Below, piece by piece: positions 10,467 to 20,915 of a DNA stretch of 64,000 bases. Below the pieces are notes generated by a model. It had not been told where the DNA came from. It did not search any database and saw nothing but the letters and a program-made list of their open reading frames with translations. A program made the position numbers and the translations under genes. Within the stretch, counting starts at the first letter, position 1; each line of letters opens with the position of its first letter. Source of the stretch: Flavobacterium sp. (GTDB lineage Bacteria; Bacteroidota; Bacteroidia; Flavobacteriales; Flavobacteriaceae); contig CP051546.1 of NCBI GenBank assembly GCA_012837155.1, forward strand, positions 971,075-1,035,074. The letters run 5' to 3'.

Positions 10467-10817
10467 ATGTCACACGAACACGTATCTAATACAAAAAGAA
10501 TTTGGACAGTTTTCGGAATATTATCCGTAATTACAATTGTTGAGGTGTTTTTTGGAATTTTAAAACCAGAATCTTTACACATGAAAAGCTTTTTAAGCTT
10601 GAATTTGTTAAACTGGTTATTTATTATTTTAACATTGGTAAAAGCCTATTACATTGTGTATGCCTTTATGCACATGGAAGGAGAAAAGGCTACATTGAGA
10701 AATTCCGTAATATGGCCGTTAATCTTTTTGGTAATTTATTTACTTTTTATTCTTTTAACAGAAGCACATTATATATTTGGAATTTTTAAAAATAGCACAA
10801 TTAAGTGGAATTTTTAA
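10467..10817 (+). CDS. Cytochrome c oxidase subunit IV-like protein
   Basis: A 116-residue protein with three membrane segments, the pattern of the prokaryotic cytochrome C oxidase subunit IV family (CyoD/CtaF type). Conserved-looking features are VKAYYIVYAFMHMEGE between helices 2 and 3, and an N-terminal His-containing MSHEHVSNTKRIW. It is the last gene before a strong terminator, 19 bases after the long subunit III gene, and is presumably an accessory subunit that stabilises the oxidase. Confidence 0.87.
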   Translation: MSHEHVSNTKRIWTVFGILSVITIVEVFFGILKPESLHMKSFLSLNLLNWLFIILTLVKAYYIVYAFMHMEGEKATLRNSVIWPLIFLVIYLLFILLTEAHYIFGIFKNSTIKWNF

Positions 10818-10831
10818 CAAAATATTAATTC

Positions 10832-10865
10832 AAAAAAAAGGGTACGCATTGCGTACCTTTTTTTA
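10832..10865 (+). terminator. Terminator of the oxidase operon
   Basis: A 7-bp stem (GGTACGC / GCGTACC) with a 3-base loop is flanked by an A run and a T run of eight, so it could act in both directions. Confidence 0.9.
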
Positions 10866-10871
10866 TTTTTG
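10864..10871 (+). promoter_or_regulatory. Putative -7 box (TATTTTTG) before the Sco-type gene pair
   Basis: It matches TAnnTTTG, lies just behind the terminator, and is 22 bases before the next start codon. Confidence 0.4.
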
Positions 10872-10893
10872 TACCACAAGATTTTTCTAGATT

Positions 10894-11535
10894 ATGAAAA
10901 AAAATAGTGTTCTTTTCGTCCTTTTTATTTTACCCATCGTTGCGTATTTATTCTTCGCTTCAGGAATAAATAGTTTTACAAAATTGCCAGTCATCACTCC
11001 AAAAGTTAGCGATTTTGGGAATTGGAAATCCTTGACAAATGAAAAAGTTACGTTGAATAATAAAATAACTATTCTTGGTTTCTCAGGTTTCAATATTTTG
11101 AAAAACAGAGGTAATTTTTTTAATCTAAACGAAAAAATTTATCAGCAATACCACACTTTCAAAGATTTACAATTTGTAGTCATCTGTCCTTTAGGAACGG
11201 AAGCTGATGCTCGGAAAATTGTAAACGCTTTATCCTCCTTTACCGATGTTAGTCAATGGCATTTTGTGTTTACATCGCCTGATGCTATCAATGCTTATTA
11301 TAAGCAATTGAAACTCGTTGGGAAATTAGACAAAGATTTAGGAACTCCAAATGTTTATATTGTTGACAAAGAAAGAAACCTGAGGGGAAGAAAAGAAAAA
11401 AAAGGGTATAAAGAAGGCTACAATACCTTTCATCCTGCTGATTTGAGCAATGAAATGCTAGATGATTTCAGGGTTATTCTTTATGAATATCGTGCCGCTC
11501 TTAAGAAAAATCACAATGCCACAAAACAACTTTAA
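10894..11535 (+). CDS. Sco/thioredoxin-like membrane-anchored protein without the copper motif
   Basis: A 213-residue protein with one N-terminal hydrophobic anchor (LFVLFILPIVAYLFFASG) and a thioredoxin-like remainder: a strand ITILGFSGF where redox proteins carry their Cys pair, FVVICPLGTEADARK, and GTPNVYIVDKERNLRGR. The C-x3-C expected of Sco proteins is absent. It lies 10 bases before a true Sco gene and in the oxidase region, so a structural or chaperone role in oxidase assembly is plausible but unproven. I cannot name a specific family with certainty. Confidence 0.7.
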   Translation: MKKNSVLFVLFILPIVAYLFFASGINSFTKLPVITPKVSDFGNWKSLTNEKVTLNNKITILGFSGFNILKNRGNFFNLNEKIYQQYHTFKDLQFVVICPLGTEADARKIVNALSSFTDVSQWHFVFTSPDAINAYYKQLKLVGKLDKDLGTPNVYIVDKERNLRGRKEKKGYKEGYNTFHPADLSNEMLDDFRVILYEYRAALKKNHNATKQL

Positions 11536-11545
11536 TCTTTGAATT

Positions 11546-12230
11546 ATGCTTAAAAACAAATCATATATAGGGATTTCGTTTATTGTTCTAATTTTTGGAA
11601 TTTATGCTGTTCCTAAAATAATCGACAGAATACAAAATAATGAAATTGTAAAAGGCGAGCGTTTAGATAAAGTGTCTAATCCGTCAAAAGAGAACGGCGA
11701 ATTGCTTAAAATGGGGGTGGCTCCAAATTTGAATTGGTTAATCAAGACAATGTCAAAATTTCTAATGAGATATATAAAGGAAAAGTGTATGTGTTAGAGT
11801 TCTTTTTTACGACTTGTCCTTCGATTTGTCCAAAAATGAATCAAAGTATGCTGGTTATTGAAAACTCTTTTTTTGGAAATCCTAATTTTGGAATTGTTTC
11901 TATTTCCATTGATCCAGAGCATGATACTCCAGTGGTTTTGAAATCTCATAGAGAATTATTGGGAGCAAAATCAGCTAATTGGAATTTTCTAACGGGCGAT
12001 AAAACATATATTTATGATTTAGCTAACAAAGGGTTTAATGTTTTTGTAGGCGAAAATCATAAAGTCAAAGGCGGTTTTGAGCACTCAGGATTGTTTGCTC
12101 TGATTGACAAAAAGGGAATATCCGTTGCAGAAAAGACGATTTTGGAAACCCAATTTTGTACTATGATGGTTTGGATAAAAAGGGCGTGAGAGACATTCAA
12201 CAAGACATAGCAATTTTATTAAAAGAATAA
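11546..12230 (+). CDS. SCO1/SenC-type copper chaperone (two frameshifts)
   Basis: Membrane-anchored thioredoxin-fold protein that delivers copper to the CuA site of cytochrome c oxidase. The copper ligands are visible as C-x3-C in TTCPSICPKMN, and the distal His in GFEHSGLFALID. An N-terminal anchor (IGISFIVLIFGIYAVP) faces it to the periplasm. A T is missing in the run at 11728-11730 and an A near 12109-12113; restoring both gives one protein of ~228 residues ending RDIQQDIAILLKE. As printed it appears as two overlapping fragments. It starts 10 bases after its Cys-less relative and ends 2 bases before the DUF420 gene. Confidence 0.9.
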
Positions 12231-12232
12231 AC

Positions 12233-12775
12233 ATGGAAAATAATTCAATAGAGCAAAAATTCAATAAGTATATACTATTAGTTTCAATCGCAATTCCAGT
12301 TGTAGTTGCGCTCCTTTTTAGCGTAAAACTGAAAGATTTTGGTATAAATGTAACACCACTTTCTTTTTTACCACCAATTTACGCTGCGATAAATGGCGTT
12401 ACTGCTGTGGTTTTAATTGCGGGAGTTTTGGCTATTAAAAAAGGGAATAGAAAACTTCATGAGCGATTAATGACAACCGCCATTGCACTTTCGTTAGCTT
12501 TTTTAGTGATGTATGTGGCGTATCACATGACTTCAGATTCTACTAAATTTGGCGGAGAAGGAATAATTAGATACGTTTATTTTTTTATTTTAATAACGCA
12601 TATTATCTTATCGATTGCGGTTATTCCATTGGTTTTAGTGACTTATGTTCGCGCTTTGGCAAACAAATTCGACAAGCATAAAAAAATAGCCAAAATCACA
12701 TTCCCAATTTGGTTATATGTCGCCGTTACTGGCGTTGTGGTTTATTTAATGATTGCACCTTATTATGTTTACTAA
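12233..12775 (+). CDS. DUF420 membrane protein, oxidase-associated
   Basis: A 180-residue protein with five predicted membrane segments and His residues placed in the helices (KLHERLMTTAIAL, YVAYHMTS, ILITHIILSIAVIP), the pattern of the DUF420 family (YozB/CtaM-like). In Bacillota a related protein is needed for haem-copper oxidase maturation; here the role is inferred from the neighbouring Sco and oxidase genes. The start lies 2 bases after the corrected Sco stop. Confidence 0.82.
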   Translation: MENNSIEQKFNKYILLVSIAIPVVVALLFSVKLKDFGINVTPLSFLPPIYAAINGVTAVVLIAGVLAIKKGNRKLHERLMTTAIALSLAFLVMYVAYHMTSDSTKFGGEGIIRYVYFFILITHIILSIAVIPLVLVTYVRALANKFDKHKKIAKITFPIWLYVAVTGVVVYLMIAPYYVY

Positions 12776-12815
12776 AGTGAGACGTGAGAAGTTAGAAGTA
12801 AGTGCGAAAAGGAAA

Positions 12816-13037
12816 ATGAAAAGTCTTTGTTCTTTATTTTTTGTTCTATATTCTTTGTTTTTTTCTATTTCTGCAAATGCGCAATGTGCCATGTGTCGTG
12901 CCGCTTTGGCGGGCGAATCGAATAAGGCTCAGGCACAGGCAATAAACGACGGAATTGTTTATTTGATGGTAATTCCTTATTTGCTTGTAGGACTCATTGG
13001 TTATTATATTTATCGAATGCGAAAGAAAAAAGTATGA
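12816..13037 (+). CDS. Small secreted/membrane protein with C-A-M-C motif
   Basis: A 73-residue protein: signal peptide (LCSLFFVLYSLFFSISANA), then QCAMCRAALAGESNKAQAQA with a C-x2-C pair at the mature N-terminus, one membrane helix and a short basic tail (RMRKKKV). I chose ATG 12816 because it leaves a normal signal peptide; an earlier in-frame start at 12753 would overlap the DUF420 gene and add unlikely residues. Similar small C-x2-C proteins often follow DUF420 genes in flavobacteria (from memory). Haem or metal binding is possible, but the function is unknown. Confidence 0.7.
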   Translation: MKSLCSLFFVLYSLFFSISANAQCAMCRAALAGESNKAQAQAINDGIVYLMVIPYLLVGLIGYYIYRMRKKKV

Positions 13038-13044
13038 CGAAAGG

Positions 13045-14438
13045 CTATTTTAAACCATCTACGGCAACATTTACAGTTCCATTTACTTTTATAAAAGCAA
13101 TAATGGCTTTGTTTGTTAATTGGATTTTTTGAAATTGAATGTCATCCATTTTTCCGTTTACAAAAACGCCTGACATTGGCGAATAGTTTTTTAAATACAC
13201 CATCATATTTTGTTTTCCTTCTTCTAAATTAGGAACGATAGAATAGCGACAACTCTCTTGTATTTTTCTTAAAATTAGTCCTTGAGCTAGCCAGTTGGCT
13301 GTTCGTACTAATTTATTTTTGGTGTCTAGCGCATAATCCATTTGGTCAAAAAACAATTCCTTTGTTTGCTCGTTATATTGAGGAAGCCCCGTTAAATAAA
13401 TGGTTCCGTTTACGGTTCCTAATACGTCTAAGGCGATAACTATTTTACCGTCTTTGTGCCAAAGAGCTACTTTCTTAACGATTATCCTCTTGCTTCCGGA
13501 GCCAAATTCCTGTTCAGCAAAATTCTTTGTCATTATTCTTGATGCTTCTGCATAAGTAGAAACGGCAGCAATATTTGCCGTAATTTGATTGGGGATTTTT
13601 GTTACTGGTTTTAAAATAATTTTTGCTGCATCAAATTTTGATTCGGGTTGGCTTCCTACGATGGTTTCCATAGTGCATTTCATTCCCATTTCGAGTAAAA
13701 AACTATCGTTTTTAATTTTAGCATTGGTCGAATAGATTTCGATTGGAATAATCTGAAGCCAACTTTCATAGGTTTTACTCATTTGGAAAGGGGTGCAAAT
13801 TTTCTCTAATGCTGCTAAAACATTAGGTTTAAAATCCATAGATTTTTCAATGGCTGTGTCAATTTGCTTTTCGATTTTCGATTTAAAAAGTTTTATGGCA
13901 GGATTAATGAGGTAAGTACAGGAACATTTTTTCCAAAAGCGGTCATGGTTGGGCTTTCGTTCCAGTCTAATGATTTTAGCTCTGTTTTGGTGTTTAATTT
14001 CCAATTGGTCAACGTCGCATCACTTATTAAAGTGACTACTCCGTTAAGGTTAAATTCCTTTGTGTTATATAGGGCAACGCCTAAAGTTGTTGTACCAATT
14101 CTGTATTTGACCAAGGCTTTCAATGGTAAAACTGTTTTTATTTTTCCGTTTTCATTGGTAATAGAAATTGGAGCTAGTTTCCAAATTTTCATCTCAATGG
14201 CATTGTCTTCGATGTTGTTGTCTTCATAAATTAATCCGTTCAAAAGGGAGTTGGTCTGGTTTTCTACATCCTTCAACTTAATGCGAATAGGCAAATTGAT
14301 AAAGGAAGGGTTATTTTCATAAACTAGCGGACTCGCATCATCTGGTTCTGGTTTTAGTGCTGCAATTTTATTTGTGGTGGCACAACTCGAAAGCAATATA
14401 ATAAACAGGAAAACTGTTGGTAAAGCGAAAGATTTCAT
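13045..14438 (-). CDS. DUF4403 family lipoprotein (one frameshift)
   Basis: About 464 residues when joined. The N-terminus is a lipoprotein signal ending in LLSSC, followed by a hydrophilic segment and repeated beta-rich parts (LPIRIKLKDVENQTNSLL; VALDVLGTVNGTIYLTGLP), the layout of DUF4403 proteins, which are thought to resemble lipid- or LPS-binding folds. A base is missing near 13916: the upstream part ends out of frame after NVPVLTSLILP, and the true continuation is VPVTYLINPAIKLF. It converges with the small C-x2-C gene and leaves 7 bases between the two stops. The function is not known. Confidence 0.82.
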
Positions 14439-14606
14439 GATTTTATTTTAGTTTATGGATACAAAAATAGTGAAAGAAATATGTTTTTGTATTTTTTGTA
14501 ACAATTGTAATTTTTATAAGTCTAACTGTTTTGTAATTTAGTTCTAAATAAAGTATATCATAGTATATCTCGGTTTTTTATAGAGTGAAAACTTAGATTT
14601 ATATAG

Positions 14607-14614
14607 TACCTTTG
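14607..14614 (+). promoter_or_regulatory. Putative -7 box (TACCTTTG) before the TolC-type gene
   Basis: It matches TAnnTTTG and lies 21 bases before the chosen ATG, in the divergent spacer after the DUF4403 gene. Confidence 0.5.
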
Positions 14615-14635
14615 CAGTACTTTCATTCAAAATAT

Positions 14636-16005
14636 ATGAAAAATAATAGTTCTGTTTTTCTCTTTTTTATCCTGCTATTTGGTTTGTCGACTCAGGCACA
14701 AACTAAAAAATGGACTTTGGAGGAATGTGTAAAATATGCCATAGAAAACAATATTTCTATTAAACAATCTGAGTTAGATACTAAAACGGCAGCCATTGAT
14801 AAAAAAGGAGCCATAGGAAATTTTATTCCTTCTTTAGATGCAAATGCTTCTCATTCTTGGAATGTAGGTTTAAATCAGGATATTACAACGGGACTTTTGC
14901 GAAATCAAACGACTCAATTTACATCGGCTGGCGCGAATGTTGGTGTTACTATTTACAATGGTTTGCAAAACCAAAATACGCTTCGAAGAGCCAACCTTTC
15001 GATTCTTGCGGCGAAGTATCAATTGACAAAAATGCGCGAAGATATTGCGCTCAATGTGGCTAATGCATTCTTGCAAGTTCTTTTTAATAAAGAAAATTTA
15101 AAAGTGCAGCAAGAACAACTTGCTATAAACGAAAAACAGTTAGTTCGCTCTGAAGAATTAGTTCGTTCAGGAGCAATTCCTCGTGGCGATTTGCTAGATA
15201 TAAAAGCAACTGTAGCATCGGATAATCAGAAAATCATCGCGGCAGATAATGCTTTATTGATTTCTAAATTAAGTTTGGCTCAATTATTACAGCTTAAAGA
15301 TTTCGAAATTTTGATGTAACTGATGCAACCACAGCCAAGGATGAAATAATATTTTGTCTCAAACTCCAGCTATCATTTATGACAAAGCAAAAGAGAATAG
15401 GACAGAATTGAAAATTGCCAGAACTAATCTGGAAATTGCTCAAAAAGTGTTTCTATCGCCAAAGGAGCTTTTCAGCCAAGTTTGAGGGGATTTTATGGGT
15501 ATAACACAAGAGTTTCCTATGCGGATGTTCCTGCATTTGACCCCATCACAGGAAAACTTATTGGAACTAAAAGTCCAGCACCATTTTTTGATCAATTTAG
15601 CGACAATAAAGGTCAATCTTTGGGATGCAATTATCGATTCCTATTTTTAATGGTTTCTCGGTAAGAAACAATGTGGAGCGTTCTAAAGTAAATTTAGAAA
15701 AATCAAAAATTGCTGTTGAACAACAAGAATTGAGTTTGCAAAGAAATGTTTATACTGCCTTTGCAGATGCAAAAGGAGGTTTAAATGCCTATGAATCCTC
15801 ATTAATAGCTTTACAAGCAAGACAAGAAGCCTATAATTATGCCAAAGAAAAGTATGCCGTAGGAATAATGAATTCATTCGATTTTAGTCAGGCTCAAACC
15901 TTGCTTTCAAATGCAGCATCAGAAGTGCTTAGAACGAAATATGATTACATTTTTAAAATAAAAATTTTAGAATTCTATTTTGGAATTCCAATTATCAAAA
16001 ACTAA
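14636..16005 (+). CDS. TolC family outer-membrane efflux protein (four frameshifts)
   Basis: Outer-membrane channel of a tripartite export system. It has a signal peptide (LLFGLSTQAQ), the TolC family opening WTLEECVKYAIENN, heptad-like helices (KEQLAINEKQLVRSEELVRSG), and a second half beginning SFGMQLSIPIFNGFSVRNNVERSKV. I chose ATG 14636 because it gives a normal signal peptide. One-base losses near 15306-15308, 15344-15346, 15442-15446 and 15618-15621 break the frame; restoring them gives one ~457-residue protein. Four shifts in 1.4 kb could mean decay, but all are in homopolymers as elsewhere in the window. It ends 6 bases before its HlyD partner. Confidence 0.88.
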
Positions 16006-16011
16006 TTTGTT

Positions 16012-17298
16012 ATGTCCAAGAAAACTATTTATTATATAATCGGGTTTGCCATGGTGTTAATTGTTCTATTAATAACACTTTCAAAAACAGGAGTTATTGG
16101 GAATAAGGATAAAGGGAAATCCGTTGAAATTGCTAGTGTTACCGCCACAAACAATCGTCGAAACGGTTTCGGCAACAGGAAAGATTCAACCCGAAATTCA
16201 AGTTAAAATATCTTCGATGGTTTCAGGAGAAATTATAGAATTGCCAGTAAAAGAGGGGCAGGTTGTGCAAAAAGGAGATCTGTTAGCAAAAATAAATCCT
16301 GATTTGTACACCTCGGGATTAAACAGAACCATTGCTAATTTATCTGGAACTAAAGCAGGCTTGAACCAAGCTGAGGCTTCCTATAAAGAAGCCAAAGCGA
16401 ATTATGACAGGAACAAGACATTATTCGAAAAAGGAATTATTTCTAAGTCTGATTGGGATAAAACTGTTGCTTCGTTTGAAGTGGCAAATGCAAACAAACA
16501 ATCGGCGTATTTTAACGTTAGAAGTGCTTCGGCAACTGTGAATGAAGCTAGAGATAATCTAGGACGAACGGTAATATATGCGCCAGCTGGCGGAACAATT
16601 TCGGGTCTTAATGTCGAATTGGGCGAACGCGTTTTGGGAACGCAACAAATGGCTGGAACAGAAATTCTTCGAGTGGCCAACTTGAATAATATGGAGGTGG
16701 AAGTCGATGTAAATGAAAATGACATCGTGAAAATAAAAGAAGGAAACGAAGCCAAGGTGGAAGTTGATGCCTATTTGAAGAAGCAGTTTAAGGGAGTTGT
16801 AACGAGTATTTCTAACTCGGCGAGTTCAACTTTAACCGCTGATCAGGTTACTAATTTTAAAGTAAAGATTAGAATTTTGAAAGAGTCGTACCAAGATTTA
16901 TTAGAAGGAAAACCAGCAACTTATTCTCCTTTTAGACCAGGAATGACAGCAACTGTCGATATTGCCACTAAAACTAGGACTAACGTTTTGGCGGTTCCAA
17001 TAAGTTCTGTTGTTATAAAATCAGACACGGCAGCAGTAAAATATTTAAAGTAGAAGACAAAGAATCGGATAAAAAAGAAGCGCCAAAAAATGATAAGAAA
17101 TTGGAGTGTGTTTTGTAAAGTTGGAAATAAATCCAAAATCAGAATCATCAAAACAGGAATCCAAGACGATACTAATATTGAAGTAATTTTGGACTTAAAA
17201 AAGGAGATGTAGTCATCACAGGACCTTACACCACGGTTTCTAAGGATTTGAATTCAGGAGACAAAGTGACTACTGAAAAAGTAGGGGAGAAGAAGTAA
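16012..17298 (+). CDS. HlyD/MacA-type periplasmic adaptor (several frameshifts)
   Basis: Membrane-fusion protein that links an inner-membrane exporter to the TolC channel. It has an N-terminal anchor (IIGFAMVLIVLLITLS), a lipoyl-like half (VSGEIIELPVKEGQVVQKGDLLAKI), a helical hairpin, the second lipoyl half (VIYAPAGGTISGLNVELGE), and beta-barrel and membrane-proximal parts (FRPGMTATVDIATKTRTNVL). An extra A near 16149-16151 and losses near 17040, 17115 and 17188 break it; the restored tail includes VKVGNKSKIRIIKTGIQDD and SKDLNSGDKV. An ABC exporter of the MacB type would be expected next but is not here: tsaB follows. Confidence 0.88.
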
Positions 17299-17320
17299 TT
17301 ACTATTAAATTGTCAACTAA

Positions 17321-17355
17321 TAACCCATAATTCATAACTCATAATTCATAACCCA
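17321..17355 (+). repeat. Short AT-rich direct repeats
   Basis: The spacer between the adaptor gene and tsaB holds two copies of CATAATTCATAA separated by three bases, inside TAACCCA flanks. Such motifs are frequent between genes in flavobacteria. No function is apparent. Confidence 0.5.
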
Positions 17356-17357
17356 TT

Positions 17358-18028
17358 TTGTCCTACATTCTCAACATCGAAACCGCTACCAAGAATTGTT
17401 CTGTTGCACTTGCAAAAGACGGAAAGACAATTCTGTGCAAAGAAATTGCCGAAGAAGGGTATTCTCACGCGGAACGTTTGCACGTTTTTATTGAAGAAAT
17501 CATTAAAGAAGCTGGAATTTCTTTTCAAGATTTGTCAGCAATTGCGGTGAGTCAAGGGGCCGGGCTCTTATACCGGTTTACGCATAGGTGTTTCTGCCGC
17601 AAAAGGCTTGTGTTTTGCCTTGAATATTCCATTGCTTGCGGTGGATACTTTGCAGGTTTTGGCTGCGCAAGTCAAGGTTTCTAATGGATTGATAATTCCC
17701 ATGCTCGATGCCCGAAGAATGGAAGTGTACAGTGCTATTTTTACATCAAAATACGAAAAAATTAGAGCCGTTCAAGCTGAAATCATTACCGAAAACTCTT
17801 TCGAAGATTTGGAAGAAATACTTTATTTTGTGGGCGATTGTGCCGAGAAATGCAAACCAATTTTAACCAAGGATAACTTCATTTTCTTAGAAGAAATTAA
17901 ATATCCTTCGGCAAAAGAGATGAGTTTTCTGAGTTTCGAAAAATACCAAAAAAAACGACACCGTCGATGTCGCTTACTTTGAACCCTATTATTTAAAGGA
18001 CTTTATGATGACCGTTTCGAAGAAATAA
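17358..18028 (+). CDS. tsaB: TsaB, tRNA threonylcarbamoyladenosine biosynthesis protein (two frameshifts)
   Basis: Partner of TsaD in making the t6A modification at position 37 of tRNAs reading ANN codons; cytosolic and usually essential. The N-terminal ASKHA-type motif (ILNIETATKNCSVAL) and SHAERLHVFIEEI are typical. An extra G in 17556-17559 and an extra A in 17948-17955 break the frame; without them the protein reads SQGPGSYTGLRIGVSAAKGL and ends VAYFEPYYLKDF...SKK (about 223 residues). The start is TTG at 17358, just before the first strand. The corrected gene runs 40 bases into the 3' end of the convergent mscS gene. Confidence 0.9.
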
Positions 18029-18858
18029 TTCTTTAAACTATTACTAGAAACCTCTTTCACAAAAGGCTGAATCACAATTCCAGCGGCATCAAATGCCAAT
18101 TTACAATTCTCCAAAGTATCAGAACTAACAGTACTAAAATCCGCATTGTTTGCCCAAGGTCTAACAGCCAGTTGGATCGAACTGTCAGTCAAAAGCTTTA
18201 CAGAAACTTCGGCTGCTGGTGTTTTTAATACTTTGGGATTGTTGTTTAAAACTTCGGTAATGAGGTCTTTGGCTTTTTTAATATCGGTATCATAAGAAAT
18301 GGAAAGAGTCAAATCGGCTCGACGAAATCCTTGTAAGGAATAATTGATAATCGTGCCATTCGATAAAGAACCATTCGGGACAAAAATAGTTTGATTGTTG
18401 CCGTTGATTAATTTGGTTACAAAAATTTGAATTTCGCTGACGGTTCCTAAAACACCTTGTGCTTCAATTGTGTCTCCAACTTTAAACGGCTTGAAGACAA
18501 TAATCAGCATTCCTCCAGCAAAATTGGACAAAGAGCCTTGAAACGACAAACCTACGGCAAGTCCCATTGCACCTAGAATGGCGACAAAAGAAGAAGTCCC
18601 AATTCCTAATTTATCGATAAAAGTAACAAATAACAAAACTCTTAAAACCCAAAGTAAAATATCTGCTAAAAATCGGGTTAAAGTCGGGTCTAATTCCCTT
18701 TTTATCATTATTTTCCTAAGGAGTCTATTGAGAACTCGAATGACATAAAGCCCAACAAATAGAATCAGGAATGCCGAAATAAGTTTTGGAGAATAATCGA
18801 TTAAAGCCTTGATAAAGGTCTCAGCATAATTTGTAATATGTTCTGGACTGAGTGTCAT
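17989..18858 (-). CDS. Small-conductance mechanosensitive channel (MscS family)
   Basis: Inner-membrane channel that releases solutes on hypo-osmotic shock. The 289 residues contain three N-terminal membrane segments, the pore helix rich in Gly and Ala (VAILGAMGLAVGLSFQGSLSNFAGG) and the beta domain (FKVGDTIEAQGVLGTVSEIQIFVT) with VPNGSLSNGTIINYS. The last ~20 residues (KEVSSNSLKNYFFETV) are unlike the usual short Pro-rich ending and overlap tsaB on the other strand, so a frameshift near the 3' end is possible. Confidence 0.9.
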   Translation of the reverse strand: MTLSPEHITNYAETFIKALIDYSPKLISAFLILFVGLYVIRVLNRLLRKIMIKRELDPTLTRFLADILLWVLRVLLFVTFIDKLGIGTSSFVAILGAMGLAVGLSFQGSLSNFAGGMLIIVFKPFKVGDTIEAQGVLGTVSEIQIFVTKLINGNNQTIFVPNGSLSNGTIINYSLQGFRRADLTLSISYDTDIKKAKDLITEVLNNNPKVLKTPAAEVSVKLLTDSSIQLAVRPWANNADFSTVSSDTLENCKLAFDAAGIVIQPFVKEVSSNSLKNYFFETVIIKSFK

Positions 18859-18883
18859 TTTGTTATTTTAGTTTTTTAAATTA

Positions 18884-20898
18884 CTATTTTAATTTCGAAA
18901 TGATTTCTTTAAAATCAGTACTTGGGGCGAAACAAGTTTTGTTTTGGCAAAGATAAAAAAGCGTTTCGTTTTCATTAAAACGATTTTTCAAAAAGGAAGA
19001 TTAGAGGCTTTTTCAGTTCCGGCTACAATCACATTTGGAAAATAGGAGCTGTTTATTTTGTTGCAATATTCCAATGCCAAATTACCGCAAATGGCTAATT
19101 CCTTGTTTTCGTCTGAATAATTCAATGCCAAATCCATCCAGTTGGAATATGCCGAAGAATAGTCAGCATTAAGCAGACTATTTTGCAGCATTCTTTGACT
19201 TACTTTTTCGTAATGTGAGTTTTCAAAATAAGTGCTCAACAGATACAAGTTTTTTGCCATTACTGAATTTGATGCGGGAATTACGTTGTCTTCGGTTTCA
19301 AAATGAGTTGTTATTAGAGCTTCGTCTAGGGCAGAGGTAAAGGCAAAAAAACCAGTTTGAGGATCATAAAAATGCTCAAAACTGTAATCAGTTAATTGTT
19401 TGGCATATTGAAGCCATTTTTCGGTAAATGTTACTTCGTATAAAGAAATAAAAGCAGCGATGACCAAGGAATAGTCTTCTAAATATCCGTTGATGGTGCT
19501 CTTGTTATTTTTGTAATTATGGAACAAATTTCCTTCGCTTGACCATAGTTTTCCGATGATAAAATGGGCGTTTTGCAAAGCTAATTTTAAATAGTTATCA
19601 ACTTCAAATGCTTTGTATGCGTCAACAAATCCTTTGAGCATCATTGCATTCCAAGAGGTTAAGCATTTATCGTCTAATCTTGGTTTGGCTCTTTTTTCTC
19701 TTTCGATATAGAGTTTTTGTTCCCAGATTTTCTTTTTGCTTTCGAGTTCAGAAAGTGTGATTTTGTTGTTTTTTGCAATTTCTTCCAAACTTTGGTTTTG
19801 AATTAAGACATAATTTCCGTCTTCCCATAATCCAAAAGTATTGATGTTAAAAACTGGGACAAATAAATCGAAATCGGTTCCAATTATCTTCTTCAATTCA
19901 GGGATTTTCCAAACATAAAAAGCGCCTTCTTCAAGATGATTTTCGGTATTTAAACTGTCAGCATCAAGGGCGCAATAAAAACCGCCTTCGGAATTCATTA
20001 ATTCCCTTTCCACGAAAGAAAGTGTTTTTTCGACAACTTCTTTGTACAAAGGATTGCGGGTTAATTTATAGGCATCACTATATAATGAAACTAATTGTCC
20101 GTTGTCATAAAGCATCTTTTCAAAATGAGGAACGTGCCATTTATTATCAACAGAATAGCGCGAAAATCCGCCGTCAACGGTATCAAAAACACCTCCAAAA
20201 GCCATTCGGGTTAGTGTTAAATTTACAAAATCGAGTAATTGAGTATCTTTTTTTTGGTGTCCAAAACGCATTAAAAAATGATAGTTGTTGGGCATCATAA
20301 ACTTTGGGGAACTTGCCATTCCGCCAAATTCCCAATCGAAACTTTTTTTCCATTTTTCGACTAAATCGGCAATTTGTTTTTGATTTATGGTTGCTTCTGG
20401 ATTTTCATTTGGAACAATTTTCATAGATTGAATACCTTGATGGAGTTTTTCCGCATAGTCAATCATTTTCTCGGGCGCAGATTTGTATATTTCCTGCAAT
20501 TGAGCTAGGGTATTCATCCAGTCTGCTTTTCTGAAATAAGTTCCGCCCCAAACGGGTCTTCCGTCTGGAAGCGCAACAATATTTAGCGGCCAACCGCCAC
20601 GTCCAGTCATAATTTGAACGGCTTTCATATAAACGGCATCAACATCTGGTCGTTCTTCTCGATCAACTTTGATGGAGATAAAATGGGCATTCATGACATC
20701 TGCAACTTCCTGGTCTTCGAAACTTTCATGTTCCATAACATGACACCAATGACAAGCTGAATAGCCAATACTGATGATAATTAATTTGTTTTTTTCTTTG
20801 GCTTTTGCCAATGAGTTGGGGTTCCAAGCTTTCCAATGTACAGGATTATTGGCGTGTTGTAATAAATACGGACTGGTTTCTTGTGAAAGTTGGTTCAT
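18884..20898 (-). CDS. YyaL-type thioredoxin domain protein (DUF255/spermatogenesis-associated protein 20 family; one frameshift)
   Basis: About 671 residues when joined. The N-terminal thioredoxin-like domain carries C-H-W-C-H (SACHWCHVMEHESFED), and DREERPDVD follows. The middle and C-terminal parts look like an alpha/alpha barrel of glycosidase or epimerase type (HVPHFEKMLYDNGQL; CLTSWNAMMLKGFVDAY). A missing T in the run at 18990-18994 (minus strand) truncates the printed frame at NLPF; the restored tail is LKNRFNENETLFYLCQNKTC and ends 18884. The biochemical role of the family is unknown. Confidence 0.9.
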
Positions 20899-20915
20899 TT
20901 TTTATGAAAAAAGTA

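Noticed and set aside
12753-12815. Earlier start for the small C-x2-C protein
   Set aside because: It would overlap the DUF420 gene and place charged residues before the signal peptide; ATG 12816 fits better.
13864-14229. Plus-strand frame of 121 codons
   Set aside because: It is antisense to the well-supported DUF4403 lipoprotein gene.
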